This document shows positions 12,743 to 21,550 of a stretch of DNA of 32,705 nt, in pieces. Each line of letters opens with the position of its first letter. The first letter of the stretch is position 1. Origin of the DNA: SIG565 sp045601525 (GTDB lineage Bacteria; Bacillota; Clostridia; Oscillospirales; Acutalibacteraceae); the NCBI GenBank assembly GCA_045601525.1, contig JAZRZR010000026.1:1-32705 (forward strand), given 5' to 3'. The notes below the pieces were generated by a model. The model had not been told where the DNA came from, made no database searches, and worked only from the letters and a program-made list of their open reading frames with translations. The position numbers and the translations under genes are program-made.

Positions 12743-14119
12743 ATGCTTGAAATTTCAAAAAAATCTAATTTGTTAGAACAAAAATCTTATAAATATAACT
12801 TGCAAGATATTGAAAATCCGAATTTGTATAGAGATATTTATAATTACGAAGAGGTGCCCAAGGTGCCTTTCAACCACCGCCGTGTGCCGATGGGAATGCC
12901 AGAAGAAATATGGATTACCGATACTTCTTTAAGGGATGGTCAACAATCGGTTGAGCCATATTCGGTTGAGCAAATTGTTAAGATTTACAAATATCTTTCA
13001 AAACTCGGCGGACCTTACGGAATAATCAGACAAACCGAATTCTTCGTTTATAGCAAGAAGGATAGGGAAGCTATCGAGGAATGTATGTCCTTGGGGCTTA
13101 AATTTCCTGAAATTACCACTTGGATTCGTGCAAGTAAGGAAGATTTTAAGCTTGTTAAAGACCTTGGAATTCGTGAAACAGGCATTTTAATGTCCTGTAG
13201 TGATTATCACATTTTTAAGAAACTCGGTAAATCTCGTAAAGAGGCGATGGAGGGATATCTCGCAACGGTTGCTCAAGCATTTGAGGCAGGAGTTTCACCC
13301 CGTTGCCACCTTGAAGATATAACCCGTGCCGATTTTTATGGATTTGTTGTGCCGTTTGTAAATGAACTTATGAAAATGTCGCAAGATGCAGGCATTCCTG
13401 TAAAAATTCGTGCGTGTGACACAATGGGTTATGGTGTTCCTTATACTGAGGTTGCTCTTCCGAGAAGTGTACCTGGTATTATATATGGCCTTCAACACTA
13501 TTCAGATGTGCCGAGCGAATTGCTTGAGTGGCATGGTCACAATGACTTTTATAAAGCCGTTTCCAACGCAGCATCGGCTTGGCTTTACGGTGCTTCGGCA
13601 GTTAACTGTTCATTGCTTGGTATAGGTGAACGTACGGGTAATGTGCCGCTTGAGGCTATGATTTTTGAATATGCATCACTTCGTGGTTCGCTTGACGGTA
13701 TGGATACAACAGTTATTAGTGAAATTGCCGATTTCTTCACAAATGAAATCGGATATAATATCCCACCGATGACGCCTTTTGTAGGTAAAAACTTTAATGT
13801 TACAAAGGCTGGTATCCACGCTGATGGTTTGCTTAAGGACCAGGAAATTTATAATATTTTTGATACCGAAAAAATTCTCAATAAGCCTGCAGCAGTTACT
13901 ATAAGTAAAACAAGCGGTCTTGCAGGTATCGCTTATTGGATAAATCAAAATTATAAATTATCGGGTGCAGATTTAGTAAGTAAGCGCGATGTCTTGGTTG
14001 TTCAAATGAAAGAATGGGTTGACGAACAATATGAAGACGGTCGCCAAACCTCAATTTCAACCGATGAGTTGGAAGAAAAGATTTTTGAACTTACCGACGG
14101 AAAATTATCAACCAAATAA
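12743..14119 (+). CDS. Probable Re-citrate synthase (homocitrate/isopropylmalate synthase-like)
   Basis: A 458-residue cytoplasmic member of the DRE-TIM acyltransferase superfamily. The barrel starts after a 55-residue leader with ITDTSLRDGQQS (D60, R64-D65) and carries the metal-binding EWHGHND (H264, H266) and the C-terminal GIHADG. By homology alone it could be called 2-isopropylmalate or citramalate synthase. It is followed by a regulator, aconitase and isocitrate dehydrogenase, matching the arrangement around the Re-citrate synthase of Clostridium acetobutylicum and C. kluyveri relatives. The best reading is therefore oxaloacetate + acetyl-CoA to citrate, the oxygen-sensitive anaerobic route to glutamate. 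There is no leucine gene nearby. ATG 12743 is preceded by AAGGTGAT. A consensus promoter and palindromic operator stand in front. Confidence 0.85.
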   Translation: MLEISKKSNLLEQKSYKYNLQDIENPNLYRDIYNYEEVPKVPFNHRRVPMGMPEEIWITDTSLRDGQQSVEPYSVEQIVKIYKYLSKLGGPYGIIRQTEFFVYSKKDREAIEECMSLGLKFPEITTWIRASKEDFKLVKDLGIRETGILMSCSDYHIFKKLGKSRKEAMEGYLATVAQAFEAGVSPRCHLEDITRADFYGFVVPFVNELMKMSQDAGIPVKIRACDTMGYGVPYTEVALPRSVPGIIYGLQHYSDVPSELLEWHGHNDFYKAVSNAASAWLYGASAVNCSLLGIGERTGNVPLEAMIFEYASLRGSLDGMDTTVISEIADFFTNEIGYNIPPMTPFVGKNFNVTKAGIHADGLLKDQEIYNIFDTEKILNKPAAVTISKTSGLAGIAYWINQNYKLSGADLVSKRDVLVVQMKEWVDEQYEDGRQTSISTDELEEKIFELTDGKLSTK

Positions 14120-14130
14120 GGAGAAAAACA

Positions 14131-14772
14131 ATGTTTGAACATAAAACCGTTTCTCTTGCTGACCAAGTTTTTGAAAAACTTGAGAGAGAAATACTTATAG
14201 GCACATATTCTCACGGTGAAATTTTAACAGAGAGTAAATTATCGGCCGAGCTTGGTGTAAGCCGTACACCTGTTCGCGAAGCACTTAATAGATTGGAACA
14301 AGAAAATTTGATAATCAATACCAAAAAAGGCGTTATGGTGCTTGGTATTACTGAAAGTGACCTTGTTGATATTTATGATATAAGATTAAAAATTGAAGGT
14401 ATGGCGGTTGCTAAGTTCATTGAAAATCTTAATGAAGATTCGCTCGGTAAATTAAAGGAAATTCTTGATTTTCAAGAATATTACGGTGAGAAAAAGGATG
14501 CTCGCCGAGTAATGTATAAGGATAGTGAGTTCCACGAGAGTATCTATAAGAATTGCGGCAGCAATATACTTTGCGAAACTCTATTACCTCTTCATAAAAA
14601 GGTGGTAAAGTTCCGTCAGGCATCTATTGAAAAATCTGGCAGAACTGAAAAATCAATCAATGAACACAAGGCTATTTATAATGCGATAGCAGAGAGAAAT
14701 ACAGAACTTGCTATTAAACTTGTTCATGAGCATATTGAAAATGCCCGTGCTAATATTTTGGGAGGCAAATAA
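14131..14772 (+). CDS. GntR-family (FadR/FCD) transcriptional regulator
   Basis: A 213-residue DNA-binding protein. The N-terminal winged helix-turn-helix (about residues 10-70) contains the family hallmark ESKLSAELGVSRTPVREALN. The C-terminal FCD domain shows candidate metal or ligand residues in KDSEFHESIY, NEHKAIYNAI and LVHEHIENA. FCD domains usually sense small carboxylates, so citrate, isocitrate or 2-oxoglutarate are natural candidate effectors (inference). It sits between citrate synthase and aconitase, 11 bases after the first gene with AAGGAG as RBS, and its stop is one base from the aconitase ATG. It probably binds the palindrome at 12707-12718 and controls its own operon. Confidence 0.93.
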   Translation: MFEHKTVSLADQVFEKLEREILIGTYSHGEILTESKLSAELGVSRTPVREALNRLEQENLIINTKKGVMVLGITESDLVDIYDIRLKIEGMAVAKFIENLNEDSLGKLKEILDFQEYYGEKKDARRVMYKDSEFHESIYKNCGSNILCETLLPLHKKVVKFRQASIEKSGRTEKSINEHKAIYNAIAERNTELAIKLVHEHIENARANILGGK

Positions 14773-14773
14773 A

Positions 14774-16705
14774 ATGGGTTTAACAATCGCACAAAAAATA
14801 ATTAAGGCTCATTTAGTTAAGGGTGAGATGATTGCAGGCAGTGAAATAGCCTTAAAAATAGACCAAACCTTAACTCAAGATGCAACCGGTACAATGGCAT
14901 ATCTTGAGTTTGAATCTATGGGAATTGACCGTGTAAAAACTGAAAAAAGTGTTGCTTATATTGACCATAACACTTTGCAGTCGGGCTTTGAAAACGCCGA
15001 TGACCATATCTATATCCAAAGCGTTGCGAAAAAGCACGGTATTTATTTTTCTCGCCCCGGTAACGGCATTTGCCATCAAGTGCATCTCGAGAGATTTGGT
15101 ATCCCCGGTAAAACTTTAATCGGTTCTGATAGCCATACACCAACAGGTGGCGGTATCGGTATGTTGGCTATGGGTGCAGGCGGTCTTGATGTTGCGGTTG
15201 CAATGGGCGGCGGTGCTTATTACATAACTATGCCGAAAATGTATAAGGTAAATCTCTCGGGTAAACTTAATCCATTTGTAACTGCTAAAGATGTAAGCCT
15301 TGAAATATTGCGAATTTTGTCTGTTAAAGGCGGAGTTGGCGCTATTATAGAATGGGGTGGAGAGGGAATTAAAACCCTTTCAGTGCCCGAAAGAGCAACA
15401 ATTACAAATATGGGCACCGAACTTGGTGCAACCACATCGATTTTCCCTTCTGATGAGATTACAAAAGAATTTTTGAAAGCTCAGGGAAGAGAGCAAGATT
15501 ATGTAGAACTTAAGAGTGATGAAGATGCCGTATACGATAAGGTTATCGACATAAATCTTTCCGAGTTAAAGCCATTGATTGCATGTCCTCATTCTCCTGA
15601 TAATGTCGTTCCTGTTGAATCGTTAAAGGGTGTTAAGGTTAATCAGGTTTGTATTGGTTCTTGTACTAACTCTTCACTTTTTGATATGCTAAAGGTTGCG
15701 GCTCTCTTAAAGGGGAAAATTATTAGTCCATTTGTGAGTTTATCAATTTCTCCCGGTTCAAAACAGGTTCTCACAATGCTTTCGGAATGTGGCGCTCTTG
15801 CTGATATTTTGGCTTCGGGCGCAAGACTGCTTGAGTGCGCTTGCGGACCCTGTATCGGTATGGGATTTTCACCTAATTCGGCGGGTGTTTCCTTGCGTAC
15901 CTTTAATCGTAATTTTGAGGGAAGAAGCGGTACTGCCGATGGTCAAGTCTATCTTGTATCACCCGAAACTGCAGTTGCGGCTGCTCTTACCGGTTATATT
16001 ACCGACCCGAGAGAGTTAGGCGTTATGCCCAAGGTAGAAATGCCTCGGAAATTCAAAATAGATGATAGCGCGGTAATTGAGCCTGCCGATATAGAAATTG
16101 CAAAAAATCTTGAGGTGTTGCGAGGACCCAATATTAAGAAATTCCCTGATACTTTTGCTCAACAAGATGTTTTGGAAGCACCGATAATGCTTAAGGTTGG
16201 CGATAACATCACAACCGACCATATTATGCCTGCAGGCGCAAAAATACTTCCTTATCGCTCAAATATTCCATATCTTTCGAAATATTGTTTTGCGGTTTGT
16301 GATGAAACCTTCCCGGAGCGTGCTAAGGCGGCAGGTAAAAGTATTATCGTTGGCGGCAGTAATTATGGTCAAGGTTCCTCTCGTGAGCATGCGGCATTAG
16401 TGCCTTTGTATCTTGGAGTTCGCGCAGTTATTTCAAAGAGTTTTGCTCGCATTCATATTGCAAATCTTATCAATGCGGGTATTATGCCTTTAACCTTTAA
16501 GAATGCTGAGGATTATGACAAACTTAACCAAGGCGACCAATTAAGGTTAAGTAATGTATATGAAGGTATGGATAACGGAAATATTTCTCTTGAAAACCTA
16601 ACAACAGGAGACAAGTTTGTGTTAGAATGTAACTTTACCGACCGCCAAAAATCGATGCTTAAGGCAGGCGGACTTTTGCAATACACCAAGGAGTGCGAAA
16701 ACTAA
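14774..16705 (+). CDS. Aconitate hydratase
   Basis: A 643-residue aconitase, which interconverts citrate and isocitrate through a [4Fe-4S] cluster. The three cluster cysteines are readable: C297 (GSCTNSS), C357 and C360 (CACGPCIGMG). Active-site segments DSHTPTGGG and GGSNYGQGSSREHAAL are intact; the latter belongs to the swivel domain, which follows a linker near residue 460. The length matches the shorter bacterial aconitases rather than the 900-residue AcnA/AcnB forms. ATG 14774 follows GGAGG at 14761-14765; an in-frame ATG further up at 14708 lies inside the regulator gene. Its TAA overlaps the isocitrate dehydrogenase ATG (TAATG). It is the second enzyme of the citrate to 2-oxoglutarate branch. 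Confidence 0.95.
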   Translation: MGLTIAQKIIKAHLVKGEMIAGSEIALKIDQTLTQDATGTMAYLEFESMGIDRVKTEKSVAYIDHNTLQSGFENADDHIYIQSVAKKHGIYFSRPGNGICHQVHLERFGIPGKTLIGSDSHTPTGGGIGMLAMGAGGLDVAVAMGGGAYYITMPKMYKVNLSGKLNPFVTAKDVSLEILRILSVKGGVGAIIEWGGEGIKTLSVPERATITNMGTELGATTSIFPSDEITKEFLKAQGREQDYVELKSDEDAVYDKVIDINLSELKPLIACPHSPDNVVPVESLKGVKVNQVCIGSCTNSSLFDMLKVAALLKGKIISPFVSLSISPGSKQVLTMLSECGALADILASGARLLECACGPCIGMGFSPNSAGVSLRTFNRNFEGRSGTADGQVYLVSPETAVAAALTGYITDPRELGVMPKVEMPRKFKIDDSAVIEPADIEIAKNLEVLRGPNIKKFPDTFAQQDVLEAPIMLKVGDNITTDHIMPAGAKILPYRSNIPYLSKYCFAVCDETFPERAKAAGKSIIVGGSNYGQGSSREHAALVPLYLGVRAVISKSFARIHIANLINAGIMPLTFKNAEDYDKLNQGDQLRLSNVYEGMDNGNISLENLTTGDKFVLECNFTDRQKSMLKAGGLLQYTKECEN

Positions 16706-17853
16706 TGGAAAATTATATAAATAATGCTCTTAAGCATTTTGAAAATCTTTTAAGGGAACAACTTAAGCGTGTAGAAAATTTGGAAAACGGCTCTAATGCC
16801 ACCGATTTTTCTAAAAAAGAGAAAATCGTTATTGGTATTATCGGCGGTGACGGAATTGGCCCGATAATTGTTGATGAAGCCAACACCCTTCTAAATGTTT
16901 TGTTAGAAAAAGAGATTGAATGCGGCAAAATTGAACTTAAGGTGATTGATGGCCTAACTATTGAAAATCGTTTAGCAATCGGCAAATCAATTCCTGATGA
17001 TGTATTGGCAAAAATAAAAGAGTGCGATGTTTTGCTTAAAGGCCCCACAACAACCCCAAAAGGTGGCACTATGGAAAGCGCAAATGTATCGCTTCGCCGT
17101 GAACTTGATTTGTATGCAAATGTGCGCCCGGTAACCGTAAAGGAAAAGAATATTGATTGGATATTCTATCGTGAAAATACTGAAGGCGAATATGTTTTAG
17201 GAAGTAAAGGCTTTGAAATTCCCAAAAAATTAGCAGTTGATTTTAAGGTTACAACTAATGCAGGAACAAAGCGTATTGCAAAGGCAGCATTTGAGTATGC
17301 CAAACAAAATGGCAAAACAAATGTTGCTATTGTTACTAAGGCAAATATTATGAAGAAAACCGATGGTAAATTCACTGAAATTTGCCATGAGGTTGCAAAA
17401 AATTATCCCGATATTATTGCGGAGGACTGGTACATCGATATTATGGCCGCTAATCTAATAAACGAGGATATAAGAGAAAAATTCCAAGTGTTTGTATTGC
17501 CTAATTTGTATGGTGATATTATTACTGATGAAGCTGCACAAATACAAGGCGGTGTTGGCACAGCGGGTAGTGCAAATATCGGTGATAAATATGCTATGTT
17601 TGAGGCAATTCACGGTTCGGCGCCTCGTATGATTGAAGAGGGAATTGGCGAATATGCAAATCCATCAAGTATATTTAAGGCTGTTGAAATGTTATTGCGT
17701 CATATCGGCTATATCAATACCGCCGATAAGTTAAAAAGTGCTATGTCTATTTGCTGTGACACCGAAAAGAAGGTGATAGTTACGGGAGACACTAAGGGAG
17801 CTACTTGTAAGGAATTTTCAACATATTTAATTGAAACCTTGAAAAACCTATAA
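16705..17853 (+). CDS. Isocitrate dehydrogenase (isocitrate/isopropylmalate dehydrogenase family)
   Basis: A 382-residue cytoplasmic enzyme that oxidatively decarboxylates isocitrate to 2-oxoglutarate. The substrate-binding stretch ESANVSLRRELDLYANVRP keeps the S-x-N-x2-LR pattern of isocitrate rather than isopropylmalate dehydrogenases. IFYRENTEGEY, GDIITDEAAQIQGGVG and AIHGSAP also match. The cofactor loop reads HGSAPRM, neither the KY pair typical of NADP enzymes nor the DI pair typical of NAD enzymes, so coenzyme choice is open. About 40 residues precede the Rossmann-like core (KIVIGIIGGDGIGP), predicted helical and possibly a coiled coil. ATG 16705 overlaps the aconitase stop; GTG 16693 is rejected because it overlaps the AAGGAG site. 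It is the last gene of the operon. Confidence 0.93.
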   Translation: MENYINNALKHFENLLREQLKRVENLENGSNATDFSKKEKIVIGIIGGDGIGPIIVDEANTLLNVLLEKEIECGKIELKVIDGLTIENRLAIGKSIPDDVLAKIKECDVLLKGPTTTPKGGTMESANVSLRRELDLYANVRPVTVKEKNIDWIFYRENTEGEYVLGSKGFEIPKKLAVDFKVTTNAGTKRIAKAAFEYAKQNGKTNVAIVTKANIMKKTDGKFTEICHEVAKNYPDIIAEDWYIDIMAANLINEDIREKFQVFVLPNLYGDIITDEAAQIQGGVGTAGSANIGDKYAMFEAIHGSAPRMIEEGIGEYANPSSIFKAVEMLLRHIGYINTADKLKSAMSICCDTEKKVIVTGDTKGATCKEFSTYLIETLKNL

Positions 17854-17860
17854 ATAAAGT

Positions 17861-17892
17861 AATAAGGCATCGTTTTGATGCCTTATTTTTAT
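17861..17892 (+). terminator. Intrinsic terminator of the citrate operon
   Basis: A perfect 11-bp stem AATAAGGCATC (17861-17871) / GATGCCTTATT (17877-17887), loop GTTTT, then TTTAT. It lies 8 bases after the isocitrate dehydrogenase stop and runs directly into the typA promoter. Confidence 0.93.
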
Positions 17893-17920
17893 TGACAAAA
17901 TTAGATAAAAATAATATAAT
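17892..17920 (+). promoter_or_regulatory. Consensus sigma-A promoter of the typA operon
   Basis: TTGACA at 17892-17897 and TATAAT at 17915-17920 with an exact 17-base spacer. The RBS AAGGAAG stands at 17940-17946. Confidence 0.9.
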
Positions 17921-17955
17921 TATTTAGTTAAAAACATTTAAGGAAGTTGTATTTT

Positions 17956-19785
17956 ATGGCACAAAAAAGCATTGAAAACTTAAGGAATATCGCAATAATT
18001 GCACACGTTGACCATGGTAAAACAACCCTTGTTGACCAGTTGTTAAAGCAAAGCGGTACATTTCGCAGCAATGAAACTGTTAATGAAAGGGTTATGGACT
18101 CTAATGACCTTGAAAGAGAGCGTGGAATCACTATTCTTTCAAAAACAACGAGTGTAATTTATAAAGATATAAAAATCAATATTGTTGATACACCTGGTCA
18201 CGCTGATTTTGGCGGTGAGGTTGAGCGAATTTTGATGATGGTTGATGGCGTGTTGCTATTGGTTGATGCTTTTGAGGGCTGTATGCCACAAACTCGTTTT
18301 GTGCTTAAAAAGGCACTTTCTCTTGGCAAAAAGGCTGTTGTAGTTGTAAATAAGGTTGATAGACCGATGGCTCGTCCCCAAGAGGTAGTCGATGAGGTAC
18401 TTGATTTATTTATCGAACTTGGTGCCGATGATGAACAAATAGAATTTCCTGTTGTTTTCGCATCGGGCCGTGATGGTTATGCTTCTTTGGATGCTGATAA
18501 TCTTGGCAAAGATTTAGAGCCTTTGTTTGAAACTATCGTTAACGAAATTGAGGCACCCAAAGGTGACCCCGATGCACCCTTGCAAATTTTATTTTCTAAC
18601 ATTGAATATGATGATTATTTGGGTAGAATTGGCGTTGGCCGTGTTGAACGAGGTACCGTAAAAGTGGGACAAGCGGTTTGTCTTTGCCATAATGATGGTA
18701 GCGAGAAAAATGTTAGAATTTCAAAACTGTTTACTATTAACGGTCTAAAAAGAGAAGAGTGTGAAACTGCTTCTGTTGGTGATTTGATTCAGGTGGCGGG
18801 TATTGCCGAATTAAATATAGGTGAAACTGCGTGCGCTCTTGATTGTATTGAACCGCTTCCTTTTATAAAGATAGATGAGCCTACTCTTTCTATGAATTTT
18901 ATGGTTAACAATTCGCCCTTTGCAGGTCAAGATGGTAAATTTGTTACCTCTCGTAATCTTCGTGACCGACTTTTCAAAGAGGTTGAAACAAATGTAAGTT
19001 TGCGTGTTGAGGAAACCGACACCTCGGATACATTTAAGGTGTCCGGTAGAGGTGAATTGCATTTATCAATTTTGATTGAAACAATGCGTCGTCAAGGCTT
19101 TGAATTTCAGGTGTCACCACCAACGGTAATCTATAAAAAAGATGCTGATGGAAAACTTTTAGAGCCTATCGAACTTTTAATGGTTGAAGTTCCAGAAGAC
19201 TATGTTGGTACTGTTATGGAACGCTTGGGAACTCGCAAAGCCGAACTTAAGAATATGGGTATTCGTGAGGGTGGTTCCACCCATCTTGAATTCTTAATTC
19301 CCGCGAGAGGACTTCTTGGTTATCGCTCACAGTTTTTATCCGATACAAACGGAAATGGAATTATGAACCATGTTTTTAACGGCTATGAGGAATATAAAGG
19401 CGATATTGAGGCACGTACAACAGGCTCTATTGTTGTGCATGAAACGGGTGAGGCAACAGGATATGGCCTATTTAACACCCAAAGTCGTGGTCGTTTGTTT
19501 ATCGGCCCCGGCACGCCGGTTTATGAGGGTATGATTGTTGGTGAAAACCCCAAGAATGAGGACATTGTATGTAATGTTTGCAAGAAAAAGCAAATGACAA
19601 ACACCCGTGCTTCAGGTAGTGATGATGCCTTAAAACTTACACCTCATTCGGTGCTCAGTCTTGAGCAGTCACTTGAATTTATTAAAAGTGATGAATTGGT
19701 TGAGATTACACCAAACAATGTAAGACTTCGCAAGAAAATACTTAATAAGGAAGCTCGAATGAAATTTGAGTCAAAAAACAAGTAA
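17956..19785 (+). CDS. typA: Ribosome-associated GTPase TypA/BipA
   Basis: TypA/BipA is a translational GTPase related to EF-G that assists ribosome assembly and stress or cold adaptation. The 609-residue protein has G1 AHVDHGKTT, G2 region RERGITI, G3 DTPGHADFGGE and G4 NKVDR, followed by domain II, the EF-G-like domains III/V and the BipA-specific C-terminal domain (GTPVYEGMIVGENPK, then NVCKKKQMTNTRASG). The length is typical. ATG 17956 is chosen because AAGGAAG at 17940-17946 precedes it; a TTG at 17947 directly abuts the RBS and is unlikely. A consensus promoter lies 36 bases upstream. The stop overlaps the next gene's ATG (TAATG), so the exonuclease is translationally coupled. Confidence 0.97.
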   Translation: MAQKSIENLRNIAIIAHVDHGKTTLVDQLLKQSGTFRSNETVNERVMDSNDLERERGITILSKTTSVIYKDIKINIVDTPGHADFGGEVERILMMVDGVLLLVDAFEGCMPQTRFVLKKALSLGKKAVVVVNKVDRPMARPQEVVDEVLDLFIELGADDEQIEFPVVFASGRDGYASLDADNLGKDLEPLFETIVNEIEAPKGDPDAPLQILFSNIEYDDYLGRIGVGRVERGTVKVGQAVCLCHNDGSEKNVRISKLFTINGLKREECETASVGDLIQVAGIAELNIGETACALDCIEPLPFIKIDEPTLSMNFMVNNSPFAGQDGKFVTSRNLRDRLFKEVETNVSLRVEETDTSDTFKVSGRGELHLSILIETMRRQGFEFQVSPPTVIYKKDADGKLLEPIELLMVEVPEDYVGTVMERLGTRKAELKNMGIREGGSTHLEFLIPARGLLGYRSQFLSDTNGNGIMNHVFNGYEEYKGDIEARTTGSIVVHETGEATGYGLFNTQSRGRLFIGPGTPVYEGMIVGENPKNEDIVCNVCKKKQMTNTRASGSDDALKLTPHSVLSLEQSLEFIKSDELVEITPNNVRLRKKILNKEARMKFESKNK

Positions 19786-20666
19786 TGGATTATATTATTT
19801 TGGATTTGGAATGGGATTCCGCATATTCTAAAAAGCATTCAAGATTTGTAAACCAAATAATACAAATTGGTGCTGTGAAGTTAGATTCAAAGTTTAACTT
19901 TATTGATAGTTTTAAGCAAACAATTGTTTCCTCTTTGAAAAACAAGGTTACCAAACGATTTACCGAACTTACGGGTATTACATCTGAAGAAATGCAAGAG
20001 GGTATTTCATATAAAGAGGCAGTTGAAAACTATAATGCTTGGTGTGGTAAAAATATTATCACACTGACTTGGAGTAATAGCGACCTTTTTACCATTGTTA
20101 ATAATGATGAATTGTTTTTAGATAAGGGGAAATCGTTATATCTTGGGAAATACGCCGATTTGCAAAGCTTTGTGCAAAACGAATTAAGGCTTAAGGGAAT
20201 AGAGATTACCAATCAAATTTCTTTGAGTAAGGCGGCCGAAATACTCGGGATATCAACCGAAAATCTTGATTTGCATACAGCGCTTGATGATAGTATTTTA
20301 AGTTCACATATCTTGAAACAAACCTACAATAAAGCGCGCTTTAAGGGATACATTAAGGATACTAAAAACCCAGAGTTTTACAGAAAACTTACCTTCAAAA
20401 ATCACTATATAACTAATATAACTGATAAGCGTATAACTAGGAAAAACCTTGAGTTCCGTTGTGAAAAATGCAATGTTTTAGCATTGCCGGGCAAGAAATG
20501 GCGCTACAAAAATAAGTGGTTTACAAATGATTTTTGCTGCCCAAAATGCAACGGTAAGTTTATTGGTAGAGTTTTGTTTAAGGTAACTTATGATGGCGTA
20601 AAGGTATCAAGACGAATTCTTTACCCCGTTGCCAAGGTGGAAGAAAATGCAAATATTGTGCAATAA
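19785..20666 (+). CDS. DnaQ-like DEDD 3'-5' exonuclease with C-terminal zinc ribbon
   Basis: A 293-residue cytoplasmic protein. The N terminus has the Exo I motif ILDLEWD (D7, E9), with IIQIGAVKLD behind it. The Exo III motif appears as LHTALDDS, with the H-x4-D spacing of DEDDh nucleases. The Exo II aspartate is less clear; the D in TWSNSDLF is a candidate. After residue 210 comes a region with four cysteine pairs or singles (FRCEKC, then DFCCPKC) that looks like a zinc ribbon, probably for nucleic-acid contact. The substrate, DNA or RNA, cannot be told. It starts on the typA stop and its 3' end overlaps the radical SAM gene by 20 bases. Confidence 0.82.
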   Translation: MDYIILDLEWDSAYSKKHSRFVNQIIQIGAVKLDSKFNFIDSFKQTIVSSLKNKVTKRFTELTGITSEEMQEGISYKEAVENYNAWCGKNIITLTWSNSDLFTIVNNDELFLDKGKSLYLGKYADLQSFVQNELRLKGIEITNQISLSKAAEILGISTENLDLHTALDDSILSSHILKQTYNKARFKGYIKDTKNPEFYRKLTFKNHYITNITDKRITRKNLEFRCEKCNVLALPGKKWRYKNKWFTNDFCCPKCNGKFIGRVLFKVTYDGVKVSRRILYPVAKVEENANIVQ

Positions 20667-21519
20667 CTGCCCAAGACAATGTGGGGCGATGCGAACTGAT
20701 TTTGAAAATATAGGTGGCTTTTGTCAGATGCCACTTTTCCCAAAGATTGCCCGAGCCGACCTTCATTTTTGGGAGGAGCCTTGTATTAGCGGTACCAACG
20801 GTTCTGGTACAATATTTTTTAGCGGTTGCGCCCTTAAATGTGTTTACTGTCAAAATTATGAAATCAGTCATAAAAATCAAGGCAAAATAATCACACCAAA
20901 AGAGCTTTCAGAGCTTTTTTTGCAGCTGGAAAAAAAGGGTGCTCACAATATAAATTTTGTCAATCCAAGCCATTATTTGTGGGCAATAAAAGAAGCACTT
21001 AAAATTTATAAACCTAAAATTCCTCTCGTTTATAACTCCTCCGGTTATGATTTACAGGAAAATATTTTAGAGGATATATTTGATGTTTATCTATTTGACC
21101 TAAAGTATATTGATGAGCAAAGAGCAAATAAATATTCCTTTGCACCCAATTATTTCGAGATTGCTTCAAAGGCGCTTTTGGCGGCCAAGAGTGTGGTTGG
21201 GAAGCCCAAATTTGATACGCAAGGTATTATGCAAAGAGGAATTATAGTTCGCCATCTTGTTATGCCGCTCGCAACAAACGAGGCTATTAGGGTTATTGAT
21301 TGGTTTGCCGACAATTTGAGTGATTATTATTTAAGCATTATGGCGCAATATATTCCTTGCGGAAATTTAGAAAAATTTCCCGAAATTAATAGAAAAATCA
21401 CCAATAGGGAATACGATAAGGTCCTCAATCACTTGTATGAAAAAGAACTTCAAAACGTATTTTTGCAAGAAAAAGATAGCGCTAGCGAAAGTTATATCCC
21501 TGAATTTAATATCCAATAA
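20647..21519 (+). CDS. Radical SAM protein, PflA-like (COG1313-type)
   Basis: A 290-residue iron-sulfur protein. The radical SAM cluster motif is C61-x3-C65-x2-C68 (SGCALKCVYCQNYEIS). An N-terminal cysteine set, C5, C8, C12 and C26 (CNNCPRQCG ... GGFC), could hold an extra cluster or zinc. The layout matches proteins annotated as 'putative pyruvate formate-lyase activating enzyme' of the COG1313 group, which are not true PflA: no pfl gene is adjacent and the client is unknown. ATG 20647 with AAGGTGG at 20634-20640 is clearly better than TTG 20629. It overlaps the exonuclease gene by 20 bases and ends at a terminator shared with potD, so it is the last gene of the typA operon. Confidence 0.88.
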   Translation: MQILCNNCPRQCGAMRTDFENIGGFCQMPLFPKIARADLHFWEEPCISGTNGSGTIFFSGCALKCVYCQNYEISHKNQGKIITPKELSELFLQLEKKGAHNINFVNPSHYLWAIKEALKIYKPKIPLVYNSSGYDLQENILEDIFDVYLFDLKYIDEQRANKYSFAPNYFEIASKALLAAKSVVGKPKFDTQGIMQRGIIVRHLVMPLATNEAIRVIDWFADNLSDYYLSIMAQYIPCGNLEKFPEINRKITNREYDKVLNHLYEKELQNVFLQEKDSASESYIPEFNIQ

Positions 21520-21550
21520 AAAAGACAAGGATTTCTCCTTGCCTTTTTTT
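21518..21550. terminator. Bidirectional terminator between radical SAM gene and potD
   Basis: AAAAAAGACAAGG (21518-21530), loop ATTTCT, CCTTGCCTTTTTTT (21537-21550): a stem with one A/C mismatch and T-runs on both strands. It overlaps the stop codons of both convergent genes. Confidence 0.88.

Noticed and set aside
12743..14119. 2-isopropylmalate synthase (leuA).
   Set aside because: Family homology allows it, but the operon with aconitase and isocitrate dehydrogenase and the absence of leu genes favour Re-citrate synthase.
16713..17069. A 118-codon minus-strand open frame.
   Set aside because: It is antisense to isocitrate dehydrogenase, with no family resemblance and no RBS.
20647..21519. 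Genuine pyruvate formate-lyase activating enzyme (pflA).
   Set aside because: The layout is of the COG1313 type with an extra N-terminal Cys set and there is no pfl gene next to it.
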